Shown here: in pieces, positions 26,074 to 34,614 of the stretch
Numbering within the stretch: position 1 is the first letter of the stretch
How the letters are laid out: each line of letters opens with the position of its first letter
Assembly (NCBI RefSeq): GCF_017308985.1
Contig: NZ_JADWPE010000007.1
Span: 295,951-359,950 of the forward strand
DNA from: Lysobacter changpingensis
Lineage (GTDB): Bacteria; Pseudomonadota; Gammaproteobacteria; Xanthomonadales; Xanthomonadaceae
Reading direction: 5' to 3'
Length of the DNA stretch: 64,000 bases
Notes under the pieces: generated by a model
Seen by the model: only the letters and a program-made list of their open reading frames with translations
Databases searched by the model: none
What the model was told of the DNA's origin: nothing
Position numbers and translations under genes: made by a program

Positions 26074-26520
26074 ATGACCCTCAAGCAGCGACTCACCGAC
26101 GACATGAAGGCCGCCATGAAGGGCGGCGACAAGCACAGCCTGGCCGTGATCCGGCTGATCAACGCCGCGATCAAGCAGAAGGAAGTGGACGAACGCGTCG
26201 AGCTGGACGATGCCGCCGTGATCGCCGTCCTCGACAAGATGGTCAAGCAGCGCCGCGACTCGGTCAGCCAGTACGAAGCGGCCAGCCGCGAGGACCTTGC
26301 GCAGGTCGAGCGCGACGAAATCGTCGTGATCGAGCGCTACATCCCGGCCAAGATGGGCGAGGCCGAAATCCTGGCCGCCATCGACGCCGCCATTGCCGAA
26401 ACCGGCGCGTCCGGTCCGGCCGACATGGGCAAGCTCATGGGCCCGCTGAAGGCGAAGCTCGCCGGGCAGGCCGACATGGGGCAGGTGTCGGCGCTGGTGA
26501 AGAAGCGCCTGAGCCCGTAA
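26074..26520 (+). CDS. yqeY: GatB/YqeY domain protein
   Basis: 148 residues. TLKQRLTDDMKAAMKGGDKH and LAVIRLINAAIKQKEVDER, then RDSVSQYEAASREDLAQVE, are typical YqeY. So is the C-terminal ADMGKLMGPLKAKLAGQADM. The family shares the helical tail domain of GatB and YqeY-type tRNA-interacting proteins; its own function is unproven. It is commonly found between rpsU and dnaG, as here. No Shine-Dalgarno is visible because a repeat abuts the start. Confidence 0.9.
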   Translation: MTLKQRLTDDMKAAMKGGDKHSLAVIRLINAAIKQKEVDERVELDDAAVIAVLDKMVKQRRDSVSQYEAASREDLAQVERDEIVVIERYIPAKMGEAEILAAIDAAIAETGASGPADMGKLMGPLKAKLAGQADMGQVSALVKKRLSP

Positions 26521-26568
26521 GGACGTTTCCGGCCCGCCACCCGGCGGGCCTTGGCAACGAGATGCACC

Positions 26569-26810
26569 ATGAAGAACAGCCACCACGCCGTCGCCTGCTT
26601 TCGAGGTCACGAGTAAGCGCCGCAAGGGATACCCGTCCCGGACGCGCGTGAAGCGCGGCGACCGGATGGTGTATGGAAGCGAGGAGCGGGTGGAGAAGCC
26701 CGGCCGCAACGATCCATGCCGATGCGGCTCGACCCGGAGGTTCAAGGAACTGCTGCCTCCCTGCCGGGCGCTTTGAAGGATCGCAGCGCCACCATTACGT
26801 CAGGGATCGA
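26569..26810 (+). pseudogene. Frameshifted SEC-C metal-binding protein
   Basis: Three reading-frame segments together make one small protein. ATG at 26569 gives [10 protein letters not shown] second frame, through about 26614-26745, gives [20 protein letters not shown] and [17 protein letters not shown] third frame then gives [18 protein letters not shown]. The SEC-C zinc motif is CxCx(n)CC; its first half and final CC lie in different frames, so at least one base has been lost near 26745. Each single frame ends quickly; the middle one stops at 26776 as ...[10 protein letters not shown]. The intact homologous layout is, to my recollection, a small xanthomonad SEC-C protein. A sequencing error cannot be excluded. 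Confidence 0.65.
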
Positions 26811-26879
26811 TCGAACACCGAAGCCGGGCGCATGCCCGGCTTCGTCGCCTCTGCAGCCGCGTGGCATCCTTATCGTCCA

Positions 26880-28652
26880 ATGGCCCGCATTCCCGACGCT
26901 TTCATCGATGACCTGCTCGCCCGCACCGACCTCGTCGAGGTGATCGGTTCGCGCGTGCAGCTCAAGCGCCAGGGCAAGGAATATTCGGCGCGCTGCCCGT
27001 TCCACGACGAGCGCTCGCCGAGCTTCACCGTCTCGCCGGTGAAGGGCTTCTATCACTGCTTCGGCTGCGGCGCGCACGGCACCGCGATCAGCTTCCTGAT
27101 GAACTACGACCGCCTCGAGTTCCTCGACGCGGTGGAAGAACTCGCCAAGCGCCTTGGCATGGAAGTGCCGCGCGACACGCACCAGCGCAACGCGAATCCC
27201 GACAGCCAGGATCTGTACGGCGCGCTCGATGCGGCGTCGAAGTTCTTCCAGAAGCAGCTGACGAACAACGGCCGCGCGCTGGGCTATTTCGACAGTCGCG
27301 GTGTCGATGCCGAAACACGCGCGCGTTTCTCGCTTGGCTACGCACCCGATGGTTTCAACGCGCTGCGCGATGCGCTGGGCACCGATCCGCGACGCATGAA
27401 GCTGCTCGAACGCGGCGGCCTGTTCTCGAAGAACGATCGCGGCCACGTCTACGACAAGTTCCGCGATCGCGTGATGTTCCCGATCCACGACCGCCGCGGT
27501 CGCACGATCGCGTTCGGCGGTCGCGTGCTCGACAAGGAAAACGGCCCGAAGTACCTCAATTCGCCGGAAACCGAGCTGTTCCACAAGGGCCGCGAACTCT
27601 ACGGCCTGTGGCAGGTGCGCCAGGCGCACAACAGGATCGAACGGCTGATCGTCGTCGAAGGCTACATGGACGTGATCGCGCTGTTCCAGAACGGCTTCGA
27701 CACGGCGGTGGCGACGCTCGGCACCGCGACCACGCCCGATCACGCCGAGCTGCTGTTCCGCAACGCGCCCGACGTGTACTTCTGTTTCGACGGCGACCGC
27801 GCCGGTCGCGGCGCCGCATGGAAGGCCGTGGAATCCGTGTTGCCGCGCATGAAGGACGGTCGCCAGGCGTTCTTCCTGTTCCTGCCCGAGGGCGAGGATC
27901 CCGATTCGCTGGTGCGCGCCGAAGGTCGTGACGGTTTCGAAGCGCGGCTGCAACAGGCGACGCCGCTGTCGCAGTTCTTCTTCGACTCGCTCTCCAGCGA
28001 CGTCAACCTGCACACGCTCGAAGGCAAGGGTCGCCTCGCCGAACGCGCGAAGCCGCTGCTCGCGCAGATTCCCGACGGCGCGTTCGGCGACCTGATGAAG
28101 CAGCGCCTGACCGAACTCACCGGCGTCGGCGCACGTGCGAGCTCGCCGGAAACGCACGTTCCCGCGCAGCGCGCGCGTGCGCAGGGCCCGTCGCAGCACG
28201 GCTCGAAGCCCTCGCTGGTGCGCAGCGCGATCACGATGCTGATGCAGCAGCCGCAGGTCGCGCTCGCGCTGCCGCCATCGCTGCATTTCGCCTCGCTCGA
28301 CCAGCCGGGCATCGGCCTGCTGGTGGAGATCATCGAGCTGGTGCACCAGCGGCCGGACATTTCCACCGGCCTGCTGCTGGAGCATTTCGCCGACCGCAAC
28401 GAAGCGCCGGCGCTGACCAGGCTCGCCACCGCGGGTGCGGTGGAGACCACCGCCGCCACGCCGCTGGACGCGCGCGTGCTGGACGACGCCGACCGCCGGC
28501 AGCAGGCGTTCCTCGATGCCATCGCGCGCCTCGACGCGCAGGCGTTGCAGGCGCGCATCGAAGCGCTGCAGGCACGGATGGCGACGCTGGTCGATGCGGA
28601 GAAGCAGGAGCTTCGCGAGCTGTTGTCGCTGCGGTTGCTGCAGCGGCACTGA
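26880..28652 (+). CDS. dnaG: DNA primase
   Basis: 590 residues from ATG at 26880 (the longer open frame upstream is the SEC-C remnant). It makes RNA primers for replication. An N-terminal CHC2 zinc finger (CPFHDERSPSFTV ... HCFGCGAHG) is followed by the polymerase core with RVMFPIHDRRGRTIAFGGR and PKYLNSPET. The TOPRIM domain has VEGYMDVIALFQNGFD and CFDGDRAGRGAAWKA. A C-terminal DnaB-interacting helical region follows. The expected next gene, rpoD, is not downstream. Confidence 0.96.
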   Translation: MARIPDAFIDDLLARTDLVEVIGSRVQLKRQGKEYSARCPFHDERSPSFTVSPVKGFYHCFGCGAHGTAISFLMNYDRLEFLDAVEELAKRLGMEVPRDTHQRNANPDSQDLYGALDAASKFFQKQLTNNGRALGYFDSRGVDAETRARFSLGYAPDGFNALRDALGTDPRRMKLLERGGLFSKNDRGHVYDKFRDRVMFPIHDRRGRTIAFGGRVLDKENGPKYLNSPETELFHKGRELYGLWQVRQAHNRIERLIVVEGYMDVIALFQNGFDTAVATLGTATTPDHAELLFRNAPDVYFCFDGDRAGRGAAWKAVESVLPRMKDGRQAFFLFLPEGEDPDSLVRAEGRDGFEARLQQATPLSQFFFDSLSSDVNLHTLEGKGRLAERAKPLLAQIPDGAFGDLMKQRLTELTGVGARASSPETHVPAQRARAQGPSQHGSKPSLVRSAITMLMQQPQVALALPPSLHFASLDQPGIGLLVEIIELVHQRPDISTGLLLEHFADRNEAPALTRLATAGAVETTAATPLDARVLDDADRRQQAFLDAIARLDAQALQARIEALQARMATLVDAEKQELRELLSLRLLQRH

Positions 28653-28753
28653 GTACCGCCGGTCGGGCGGAACGTCACCCGAACTTTCCGCATATGCGAC
28701 GGGAGCGGACGCCGGGCGACAGTGACGGCATCCTCCCGCCGAGCGCGTTCCCG

Positions 28754-29275
28754 ATGCCGTCTTCGACCCGCCTGCTCCTCGTGCCCGCAGCGATCGGGCT
28801 GGCCTGCGCGATCGTGCAGCTCACGCTGGAAGCGCTCGGCGGCGGCATCCAGAGCCACCACCTGCTCAACCGCGCCGACATGCCCGCGATCTCGAACGCG
28901 TTCGGCCTGCTGACGCTGCCCGCAATCGGCCTCGCGCTGGGTTGGCGCGCGCGACGGCTGGGTGGGTTCACGCGCGCCATGTGGGCGGGGCTGATCCTGT
29001 CGTTCCTGTACGGGATGGCGCTCGCCACCGGCTTCGAGTTCGGGGCGGAGGGCCTCATGCAGGCGCTGTTCTTCGGCCTGTTCGGCGTGGCGGTCCTCGC
29101 GCCGGTCTATCGCGCCGAGTGCATCGCGGGCTTCGTCGCCGGCATGGCCTTCACGTTCGGTGGCGTGCTGCCGCTGCTGGTCGCGCTGGTCTTCGCCGCG
29201 CTCTCGGCGGCCGTGCGCTTCGGCGTGCGCGCCCTGTGGCGCCGGATACGCCCGGGTGCCGTCGGCGCGGGCTGA
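28754..29275 (+). CDS. Integral membrane protein of unknown function
   Basis: 173 residues from ATG at 28754; ATG 28694 is an alternative that would add 20 polar residues. About four or five hydrophobic helices are present (LLLVPAAIGLACAIVQLTL, AFGLLTLPAIGLALGW, AMWAGLILSFLYGMALATG, GVLPLLVALVFAALSAA). The tail is basic and Arg-rich. I recognise no family. It is followed 85 bases later by the S9 peptidase gene on the same strand. Confidence 0.65.
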   Translation: MPSSTRLLLVPAAIGLACAIVQLTLEALGGGIQSHHLLNRADMPAISNAFGLLTLPAIGLALGWRARRLGGFTRAMWAGLILSFLYGMALATGFEFGAEGLMQALFFGLFGVAVLAPVYRAECIAGFVAGMAFTFGGVLPLLVALVFAALSAAVRFGVRALWRRIRPGAVGAG

Positions 29276-29360
29276 CCGTCCGCCGGCCATCGCGACACCG
29301 ACCCGGCGCGGCAAAGGCGGCGCGGGCTAAGCTCGGGCTTTCCATTCCGGGGGAACGCCC

Positions 29361-31364
29361 ATGTCGCCACGCGGTTCCATGCTCCTGTCCGCCCTGCTCC
29401 TCGCCTGCGCCGCGCCGGCCGCCGCGCAGAAGGCGAAAGCGCCCGAACCGAAGCCCTCGTCCGCGGTGGTGCGCGAGCAGGCCGGCAATCGCATCAGCGA
29501 GAACATCCCGCCGATTCCGCCCGAGCTGACCGAGCGCCTGCGCCGCTACCAGAACACGCGCGGCGCGGTCTTCGGCGGCTGGAGCGACGACTGCCTGCTC
29601 GTCAGCACGCGCTTCGCCGAGACCGCGCAGGCGCATCGCGTGTGCGCGCCGATGGGCATGCGCGAGCAGCTCACGTTCTATCCCGAGCCGCTCGCCGCGA
29701 TCGAAGCGGCGCCGCCGCGCGCGAAGCTCGACGGCTTCGTGTTCGGCAAGGACGTCGGCGGCAACGAGTTCTGGCAGTTGCACTGGTTCGATCTGAAATC
29801 GCGCGAAACCACGCTGCTGACCGACGGCAAGGCGCGCAACCAGGGCCCGCTGTTCTCGCACGACGGCACGCGGTTCGCGTGGAGCAGCACCGCGCGCAAC
29901 GGAAAGGACACCGACGTGTGGGTGATGGATTTCGCCACGCGCAAGCCGCGCATGCTCGTCACCGAAGGCGGGCAGTGGAACGCGATGGACTTCTCGCCCG
30001 ACGGCCGCGAACTGCTGGTGCTGAAGTACGTCTCGGCCGCCGAGTCGTATCCGGGCGTGGTCGATGTGGCCACCGGCAGGCTCGAGATGCTTCCCGTGGA
30101 TGGCGGCAAGGCGGCGCTCAAGGATTTCAGGTATTCGCCCGACGGACGCGGCGTGTACTACATCTCCGACGAACCCATCGACGGAAAGGCGCAGGAGTTC
30201 CTCACCCTGCGCCATCACGATCCGAAGACCGGCAAGTTCGAGGTGCTCACGGCCGATACGCCGTGGGACGTCGCGGACCTGACGATCGCCGACGACGGCA
30301 AGCACCTCGCCTACACCACGAACGAGGACGGCATCTACAAGCTTCACGTGCTCGCGCTGCCGTCGCACCGGGAACTGAAGCTGCCGCAGCTGCCGGTGGG
30401 CGTGGTGGTGAACCTCGGCTTCTCGCCCGACAGCGGGCGGCTGGCGGTGACGCTCAACTCGGCGACGTCGCCGAGCGATGTGTACGTCATCGATCTCGAC
30501 GCCGCGAAGCTCACGCGCTGGACGCAGAGCGAAGTGGGCGGCCTGGACGCGTCGAAATTCGTCGCGCCGACGCTGGTGCATTACCCGACATTCGACACGG
30601 TCGATGGAAAGCCGCGCGAGATCCCCGCGTTCTACTACCGCCCTGCGAACGTTCCGGCCGGAAAGAAGATTCCCGTCGTGATCAACATCCACGGCGGCCC
30701 GGAAGGCCAGTCGCTGCCGCTGTTCAACCCGACCGCGCAGTTCATGGCGAACGAACTCGGCGTGGCGATGCTGCTGCCGAACGTGCGCGGTTCGGAAGGC
30801 TATGGCAAGACGTACCTGAGCCTGGACAACGCGGAAAAGCGCGAGGATTCGGTGAAGGACACCGGCGCGCTGCTGGACTGGATCGCGCGGCAGCCCGAAC
30901 TCGACGCCTCGCGCGTGGGCGTGTACGGCGGCAGTTACGGCGGCTACATGGTGCTCGCCTCGCTGATGCATTACAGCGACCGCATCCGGGCCGGCGTGGA
31001 CGTCGTGGGCATTTCCCACTTCGGCACGTTCCTGAAGAACACCGAAAGCTACCGCCGCGATCTTCGCCGCGCGGAATACGGCGACGAACGCGATCCGGAG
31101 ATGGCGAAGGTGTTCGATGCGATCTCGCCGCTCAACCATGCCGACCGCATCCGCGCGCGGCTGTTCGTCGCGCAGGGCAAGAACGATCCGCGCGTGCCGT
31201 ACACGGAGGCGGAGCAGATCGTGAAGGCGGTGCGCGCGAACGGCCAGCCGGTCTGGTACCTGCTGTTCGACGATGAAGGCCACGGTTTCAGGAAGAAGAC
31301 GAACGTGGATTACTTCAACGCGGCGATGGTGCGGTTCTGGGAGGAAGCGTTGCTGGCGCAGTAG
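29361..31364 (+). CDS. S9 family (prolyl oligopeptidase-type) exported peptidase
   Basis: 667 residues with GGGGGAAC upstream. The signal peptide ends near AAAQK. A beta-propeller region follows, with repeated short motifs such as SHDGTRFAW, SPDGRELLV and SPDGRGVYY. The C-terminal alpha/beta-hydrolase has VINIHGGPEGQ and the nucleophile Ser525 in GVYGGSYGGYMV. Asp609 (GKNDPRVP) and His641 (DEGHGF) complete the triad. It would cut short peptides, often after proline or with dipeptidyl or acylaminoacyl specificity, in the periplasm or outside. Confidence 0.93.
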   Translation: MSPRGSMLLSALLLACAAPAAAQKAKAPEPKPSSAVVREQAGNRISENIPPIPPELTERLRRYQNTRGAVFGGWSDDCLLVSTRFAETAQAHRVCAPMGMREQLTFYPEPLAAIEAAPPRAKLDGFVFGKDVGGNEFWQLHWFDLKSRETTLLTDGKARNQGPLFSHDGTRFAWSSTARNGKDTDVWVMDFATRKPRMLVTEGGQWNAMDFSPDGRELLVLKYVSAAESYPGVVDVATGRLEMLPVDGGKAALKDFRYSPDGRGVYYISDEPIDGKAQEFLTLRHHDPKTGKFEVLTADTPWDVADLTIADDGKHLAYTTNEDGIYKLHVLALPSHRELKLPQLPVGVVVNLGFSPDSGRLAVTLNSATSPSDVYVIDLDAAKLTRWTQSEVGGLDASKFVAPTLVHYPTFDTVDGKPREIPAFYYRPANVPAGKKIPVVINIHGGPEGQSLPLFNPTAQFMANELGVAMLLPNVRGSEGYGKTYLSLDNAEKREDSVKDTGALLDWIARQPELDASRVGVYGGSYGGYMVLASLMHYSDRIRAGVDVVGISHFGTFLKNTESYRRDLRRAEYGDERDPEMAKVFDAISPLNHADRIRARLFVAQGKNDPRVPYTEAEQIVKAVRANGQPVWYLLFDDEGHGFRKKTNVDYFNAAMVRFWEEALLAQ

Positions 31365-31381
31365 ATCCGCAACGACGCTTT

Positions 31382-31458
31382 GGTAGCCCGGGCGAGCGAA
31401 GCGCACCCGGGACCTGTCGCGCCCCACCCCGGGTGCGCTTCGCTTACCCGGGCTGCAA
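31382..31458. repeat. Long palindromic extragenic repeat (family 1, copy 3)
   Basis: GGTAGCCCGGGCGAGCGAAG and CTTCGCTTACCCGGGCTGCA arms with an inner CGCACCCGGG / CCCGGGTGCG pair. It begins 17 bases past the S9 peptidase stop. Confidence 0.85.
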
Positions 31459-31543
31459 GGGCGCACACGGCCCCCGAAAAGCGATCACTCCGCCACCACG
31501 CCAGCGGGCGCAAGCTTGAGCCAGCTTCGGTGGAGAGCTGGAT

Positions 31544-32107
31544 ATGCGAACCCCATTCACGTTGGCTGCGGCGCTCGCCCTGGCCGTGTTCTCGTGCGCG
31601 GGATGCAGCACCAACGCGCGCAACGATGCGCAGGCAAGCGCCGAATTGCCGCCGCCCGTCAACGAGAAGGCACTCGCCGACAATGCGCTGCAGACCTTCC
31701 TCGCCTCGCGCAGCATCCGCGAGATGCCCGCGCACCGCGATGCGATGCCCGACCTCGACGGCGACGGCACGAAGGATCTGCTGATGCTGCTCGACGACCA
31801 GAACTGGTGCCAGTCGGACGGCTGCACGCTGCTGGTGTTCCGCGGCGGGAAGGACGGGTTCAAGCTCGTCAGCCAGTCGGTGTCGGTGCGTGCGCCGATC
31901 GCCGTCGGCGCGCGCACCCATCGCGGCTGGCACGATCTGCTGGTGAACGTCGGCTCAGGCGAGGAAACCGGCACCGTCGCGCTGGAATTCGACGGCACGG
32001 CGTATCCGGCCGATCCGACGATGGCGGCGCTGCTGGATCCGGCGCGCCTGCCTTCGGCCACGCCACTGCTGGATGCGGAGATGGAGCCGAGGATCGCGGC
32101 GCAGTAG
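31544..32107 (+). CDS. Lipoprotein with a Ca-binding-like DxDGDG motif
   Basis: 187 residues; GGAGAG precedes the ATG. Signal and lipobox: LAVFSCAGC gives a lipid-anchored Cys21. MPDLDGDGTKDLLMLLDDQN near residue 68 has the D-x-D-G-D-G-x-x-D pattern of FG-GAP/dockerin-like calcium loops. Two further cysteines (WCQSDGC) could form a disulphide. GARTHRGWHDLLVNVGSGEE follows. The family is unrecognised. The single DxDGDG loop suggests a fragment of a beta-propeller-like fold or a calcium-dependent surface protein. Confidence 0.7.
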   Translation: MRTPFTLAAALALAVFSCAGCSTNARNDAQASAELPPPVNEKALADNALQTFLASRSIREMPAHRDAMPDLDGDGTKDLLMLLDDQNWCQSDGCTLLVFRGGKDGFKLVSQSVSVRAPIAVGARTHRGWHDLLVNVGSGEETGTVALEFDGTAYPADPTMAALLDPARLPSATPLLDAEMEPRIAAQ

Positions 32108-32164
32108 GCAACATGGCCGGCCATGCGCAGCGCGCGGGTCAGGCATTCCGCTTCCAGGCGCGTC

Positions 32165-32196
32165 CCCGGGTGCGCTTCGCTTACCCGGGCTACAAG
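32165..32196. repeat. Half copy of extragenic palindrome (family 1)
   Basis: CCCGGGTGCGCTTCGCTTAC followed by CCGGGCTACAAG matches the right arm of the 31382-31458 element without its left arm. Confidence 0.75.
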
Positions 32197-32227
32197 AGCG
32201 GGAACGGGAGTGCCCGTGCGTTACGGG

Positions 32228-32258
32228 CGTGGATCCCGGCCTTCGCCGGGATGACGGA
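32228..32258. repeat. Short hairpin repeat ATCCCGGC/GCCGGGAT (family 3)
   Basis: CGTGGATCCCGGCCTTCGCC continues into GGGATGACGG. The ATCCCGGC and GCCGGGAT arms form an 8-bp stem with a CTTC loop. Elements of this type are abundant between genes in beta- and gammaproteobacteria. Confidence 0.65.
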
Positions 32259-32314
32259 GTACTGGATGACGGTTGATCCGAGGGTGGTTCGCCGGATGGC
32301 GGGCCGTTGAATGC

Positions 32315-33652
32315 TCAGAGGTCGCGCGCGGCGCCCTCACCCTTCACCACCACCCCAGCCTTCATCACGAAGGGCACGCGCTCCAGCAGCGTCACGTCCT
32401 GCGTCGGGTCGCCCTGCACCGCGATCAGGTCCGCCCAGCGGTTCGCTTCGATCACGCCGACGTCCTCGCGGGCCAGCGCCTGCGATGCGCCGAGCGTCGC
32501 GGACTGGATCGCCTGCAGCGGCGTCATGCCATACCGCACCATCACCGCGAACTGCTTCGCGTTGTGGCCGTGCGGATAGATGCCGGCATCGGTGCCGAAG
32601 ACCATCCTCGCCCCGGCCGCGTGCGCGCGACGGAAGTTCTCGCGCTGGATGTCGGCGACTTCGCGGTCCTTGCGCAGGTTGTCCTCGAGCACGCCGTTCT
32701 TCCTGCCTTCGGCCTGCGTGTAGTCGGTGTTGTAGATGTCCATCGATAGCCACGCGCCATGCTGCTTCGCCAGGCGGATGCCTTCGTCGTCGATCAGGCT
32801 CGCGTGTTCGATCGTGTCCACGCCGGCGCGGATCGCGTCGCGGATGCCTGCCGCGCCATGCGCGTGCGCGGCAACCTTCAGGCCCCACTGGTGCGCTTCG
32901 TCGGCGACGGCCTTCATCTCCGCGAGGCTCATCTGCTGCTGGCCCGGTTCGGTGTTGCGCGAGAACACGCCGCCGGTCGCGCAGATCTTGATCACCTGCG
33001 CGCCGTACTTGCGCAGCTCGCGCACGCGCTGCCGCCCTTCGTCGGGCGTGTCGGCGTTGTACGGGCTTTTCTGGTTCATCGACGGCGGGAAGAACGTCGA
33101 GTCGCAATGCCCGCCGGTCGCGCCGAACGAATACGCCGCAGTGACGATGCGCGGACCGGTGATCTTGCCTTCGTCGATCGCCTGGCGCAGGCCGACGTCG
33201 TTCCACGCATCCGCACCGACGTTGCGGATGGTGGTGAAGCCGGCCAGCAGCGTGCGCTGCGCGTTGCCCACGGAAATCATCGACCAGAAGCGGTCGTTGA
33301 ACTGCAGGCCGGTGTAGCCGCCGTAGGTCGGGTCGATGTCCAGGTGCACGTGCATGTCGATCAGGCCGGGCATCAGCGTCATGCCCGGCAGGTCGATGCG
33401 GCGCGCGTTCGGCGGCAGCGCGGCGCCGGCGCGCGCGACCTCGACGATGCGGCCGTCGCGCACGAGCACCTGCGGACGCTCGACCATGCGGCCGGTGCGC
33501 ACGTCGAGCAGGCGATCGGCGGTGACGACGACCTCCCCCGACGGCGACCGTGGTTCGATCAGCGTCGGCGCCTGCGCGGAAGCGCCGGAGGTGGCGGCAA
33601 CGAGGCCGGCGAACAACGAAGTCAGTGCGAGGCGGGAGCGGTTGCGCGTCAT
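32315..33652 (-). CDS. Exported metal-dependent amidohydrolase (Xaa-Pro dipeptidase-like)
   Basis: 445 residues from ATG at 33652. The signal peptide ends near GASAQA. Amidohydrolase-superfamily motifs in order: MPGLIDMHVHLDI (first metal His pair), AQVIKICATGGVF (Lys likely carboxylated as bridging ligand), then KVAAHAHGAAGI, then VDTIEHASLID and VFGTDAGIYPHG. A C-terminal beta-sandwich has NRWADLIAVQGDPTQD. It resembles the prolidase-like Cc2672/Sgx9260 group, which cuts dipeptides with hydrophobic residues next to Pro or Arg/Lys. The exact substrate is not fixed by sequence. It lies downstream of ctaB on the same strand. Confidence 0.88.
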   Translation of the reverse strand: MTRNRSRLALTSLFAGLVAATSGASAQAPTLIEPRSPSGEVVVTADRLLDVRTGRMVERPQVLVRDGRIVEVARAGAALPPNARRIDLPGMTLMPGLIDMHVHLDIDPTYGGYTGLQFNDRFWSMISVGNAQRTLLAGFTTIRNVGADAWNDVGLRQAIDEGKITGPRIVTAAYSFGATGGHCDSTFFPPSMNQKSPYNADTPDEGRQRVRELRKYGAQVIKICATGGVFSRNTEPGQQQMSLAEMKAVADEAHQWGLKVAAHAHGAAGIRDAIRAGVDTIEHASLIDDEGIRLAKQHGAWLSMDIYNTDYTQAEGRKNGVLEDNLRKDREVADIQRENFRRAHAAGARMVFGTDAGIYPHGHNAKQFAVMVRYGMTPLQAIQSATLGASQALAREDVGVIEANRWADLIAVQGDPTQDVTLLERVPFVMKAGVVVKGEGAARDL

Positions 33653-33678
33653 TCGGCGGTCTCGATGGTCGGTCCGGG

Positions 33679-34614
33679 TCAGGGTTGCGGCTGGAACTCC
33701 ATCACCGGCGCCGGCTGCAGCAGCGGCATCAGCCAGTGGTCCAGCAACAGGAAGGCGAACAGCGCCATGAGGTACACGATGGAATAGTTGAAGACCTTCA
33801 TCGCGTACATCTCGTCGGGCGGATCCATCAGCTTCCAGGCATAGCCGAGGAACACCGCGCCCAGCACGAGCGCGCCGCCGAGGTAGAACAGTCCGCTCAT
33901 GCCGGCCGCCCACGGCAGGATCGTCACCGCGACCAGCAGCACCGTGTAGAACAGGATCTGCCAGCGCGTGTATTCCACGCCGTGCGTGACCGGCAGCATC
34001 GGCACCATCGCGCGCGCGTAGTCGGCGCGGCGGAAGATCGCCAGCGCCCAGAAATGCGGCGGCGTCCACACGAAGATGATCAGCACCAGCAGCAGCGCAT
34101 GCGGCCAGTCCCATTCGCCGCGCATGCCGGTGATGGCGGCCCAGCCCAGCAGCGGCGGCGCCGCGCCGGCGATGCCGCCGATCACGATGTTCTGCGGCGT
34201 CGCGCGCTTGAGGAACACGGTGTAGATCACCGCGTAGCCGATGAGCGAGGCGAAGGTGAGGATCGCGGTGATGGTGTTCACCCACACCACCAGAATGACC
34301 ATGGACAGCGCGGCGAGGATCAGCGCGAACACCAGCGCCTGCGTCGGCGTGATCTGGCCCGCGACGATCGGACGCCATGACGTGCGCGCCATCTTCGCGT
34401 CGATGCGCGAGTCCAGCAGCTGGTTGATCGCCGCCGCGCTCGACGCCGCGAGCCAGATGCCAAGGAAGCCCAGCACCGATTCGCGCAGCGGCGGCAGCCC
34501 TGGCACCGCCAGGAACATGCCCACCAGCGCGGTGAACACGATCAGCGCGACGACGCGCGGCTTGGTGAGGTCCCAGTACTGCCTGGCGGTGGCTTTGGGC
34601 ATGGCGGCGGACAT
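33679..34614 (-). CDS. ctaB: Protoheme IX farnesyltransferase
   Basis: 311 residues; its ATG at 34614 overlaps the ctaA stop (ATGA). It attaches a farnesyl group to heme B to give heme O, the first step to heme A for the oxidase encoded nearby. UbiA-family motifs: [34 protein letters not shown] (Asp-rich prenyl diphosphate site), then [20 protein letters not shown] and [10 protein letters not shown]. About nine transmembrane segments. Also called cyoE in other operons. Confidence 0.95.
   Translation of the reverse strand: MSAAMPKATARQYWDLTKPRVVALIVFTALVGMFLAVPGLPPLRESVLGFLGIWLAASSAAAINQLLDSRIDAKMARTSWRPIVAGQITPTQALVFALILAALSMVILVVWVNTITAILTFASLIGYAVIYTVFLKRATPQNIVIGGIAGAAPPLLGWAAITGMRGEWDWPHALLLVLIIFVWTPPHFWALAIFRRADYARAMVPMLPVTHGVEYTRWQILFYTVLLVAVTILPWAAGMSGLFYLGGALVLGAVFLGYAWKLMDPPDEMYAMKVFNYSIVYLMALFAFLLLDHWLMPLLQPAPVMEFQPQP

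Noticed and set aside
2941..32258. Repeats considered as a CRISPR array
   Set aside because: Units are palindromic, not regularly spaced, and no cas genes are present.
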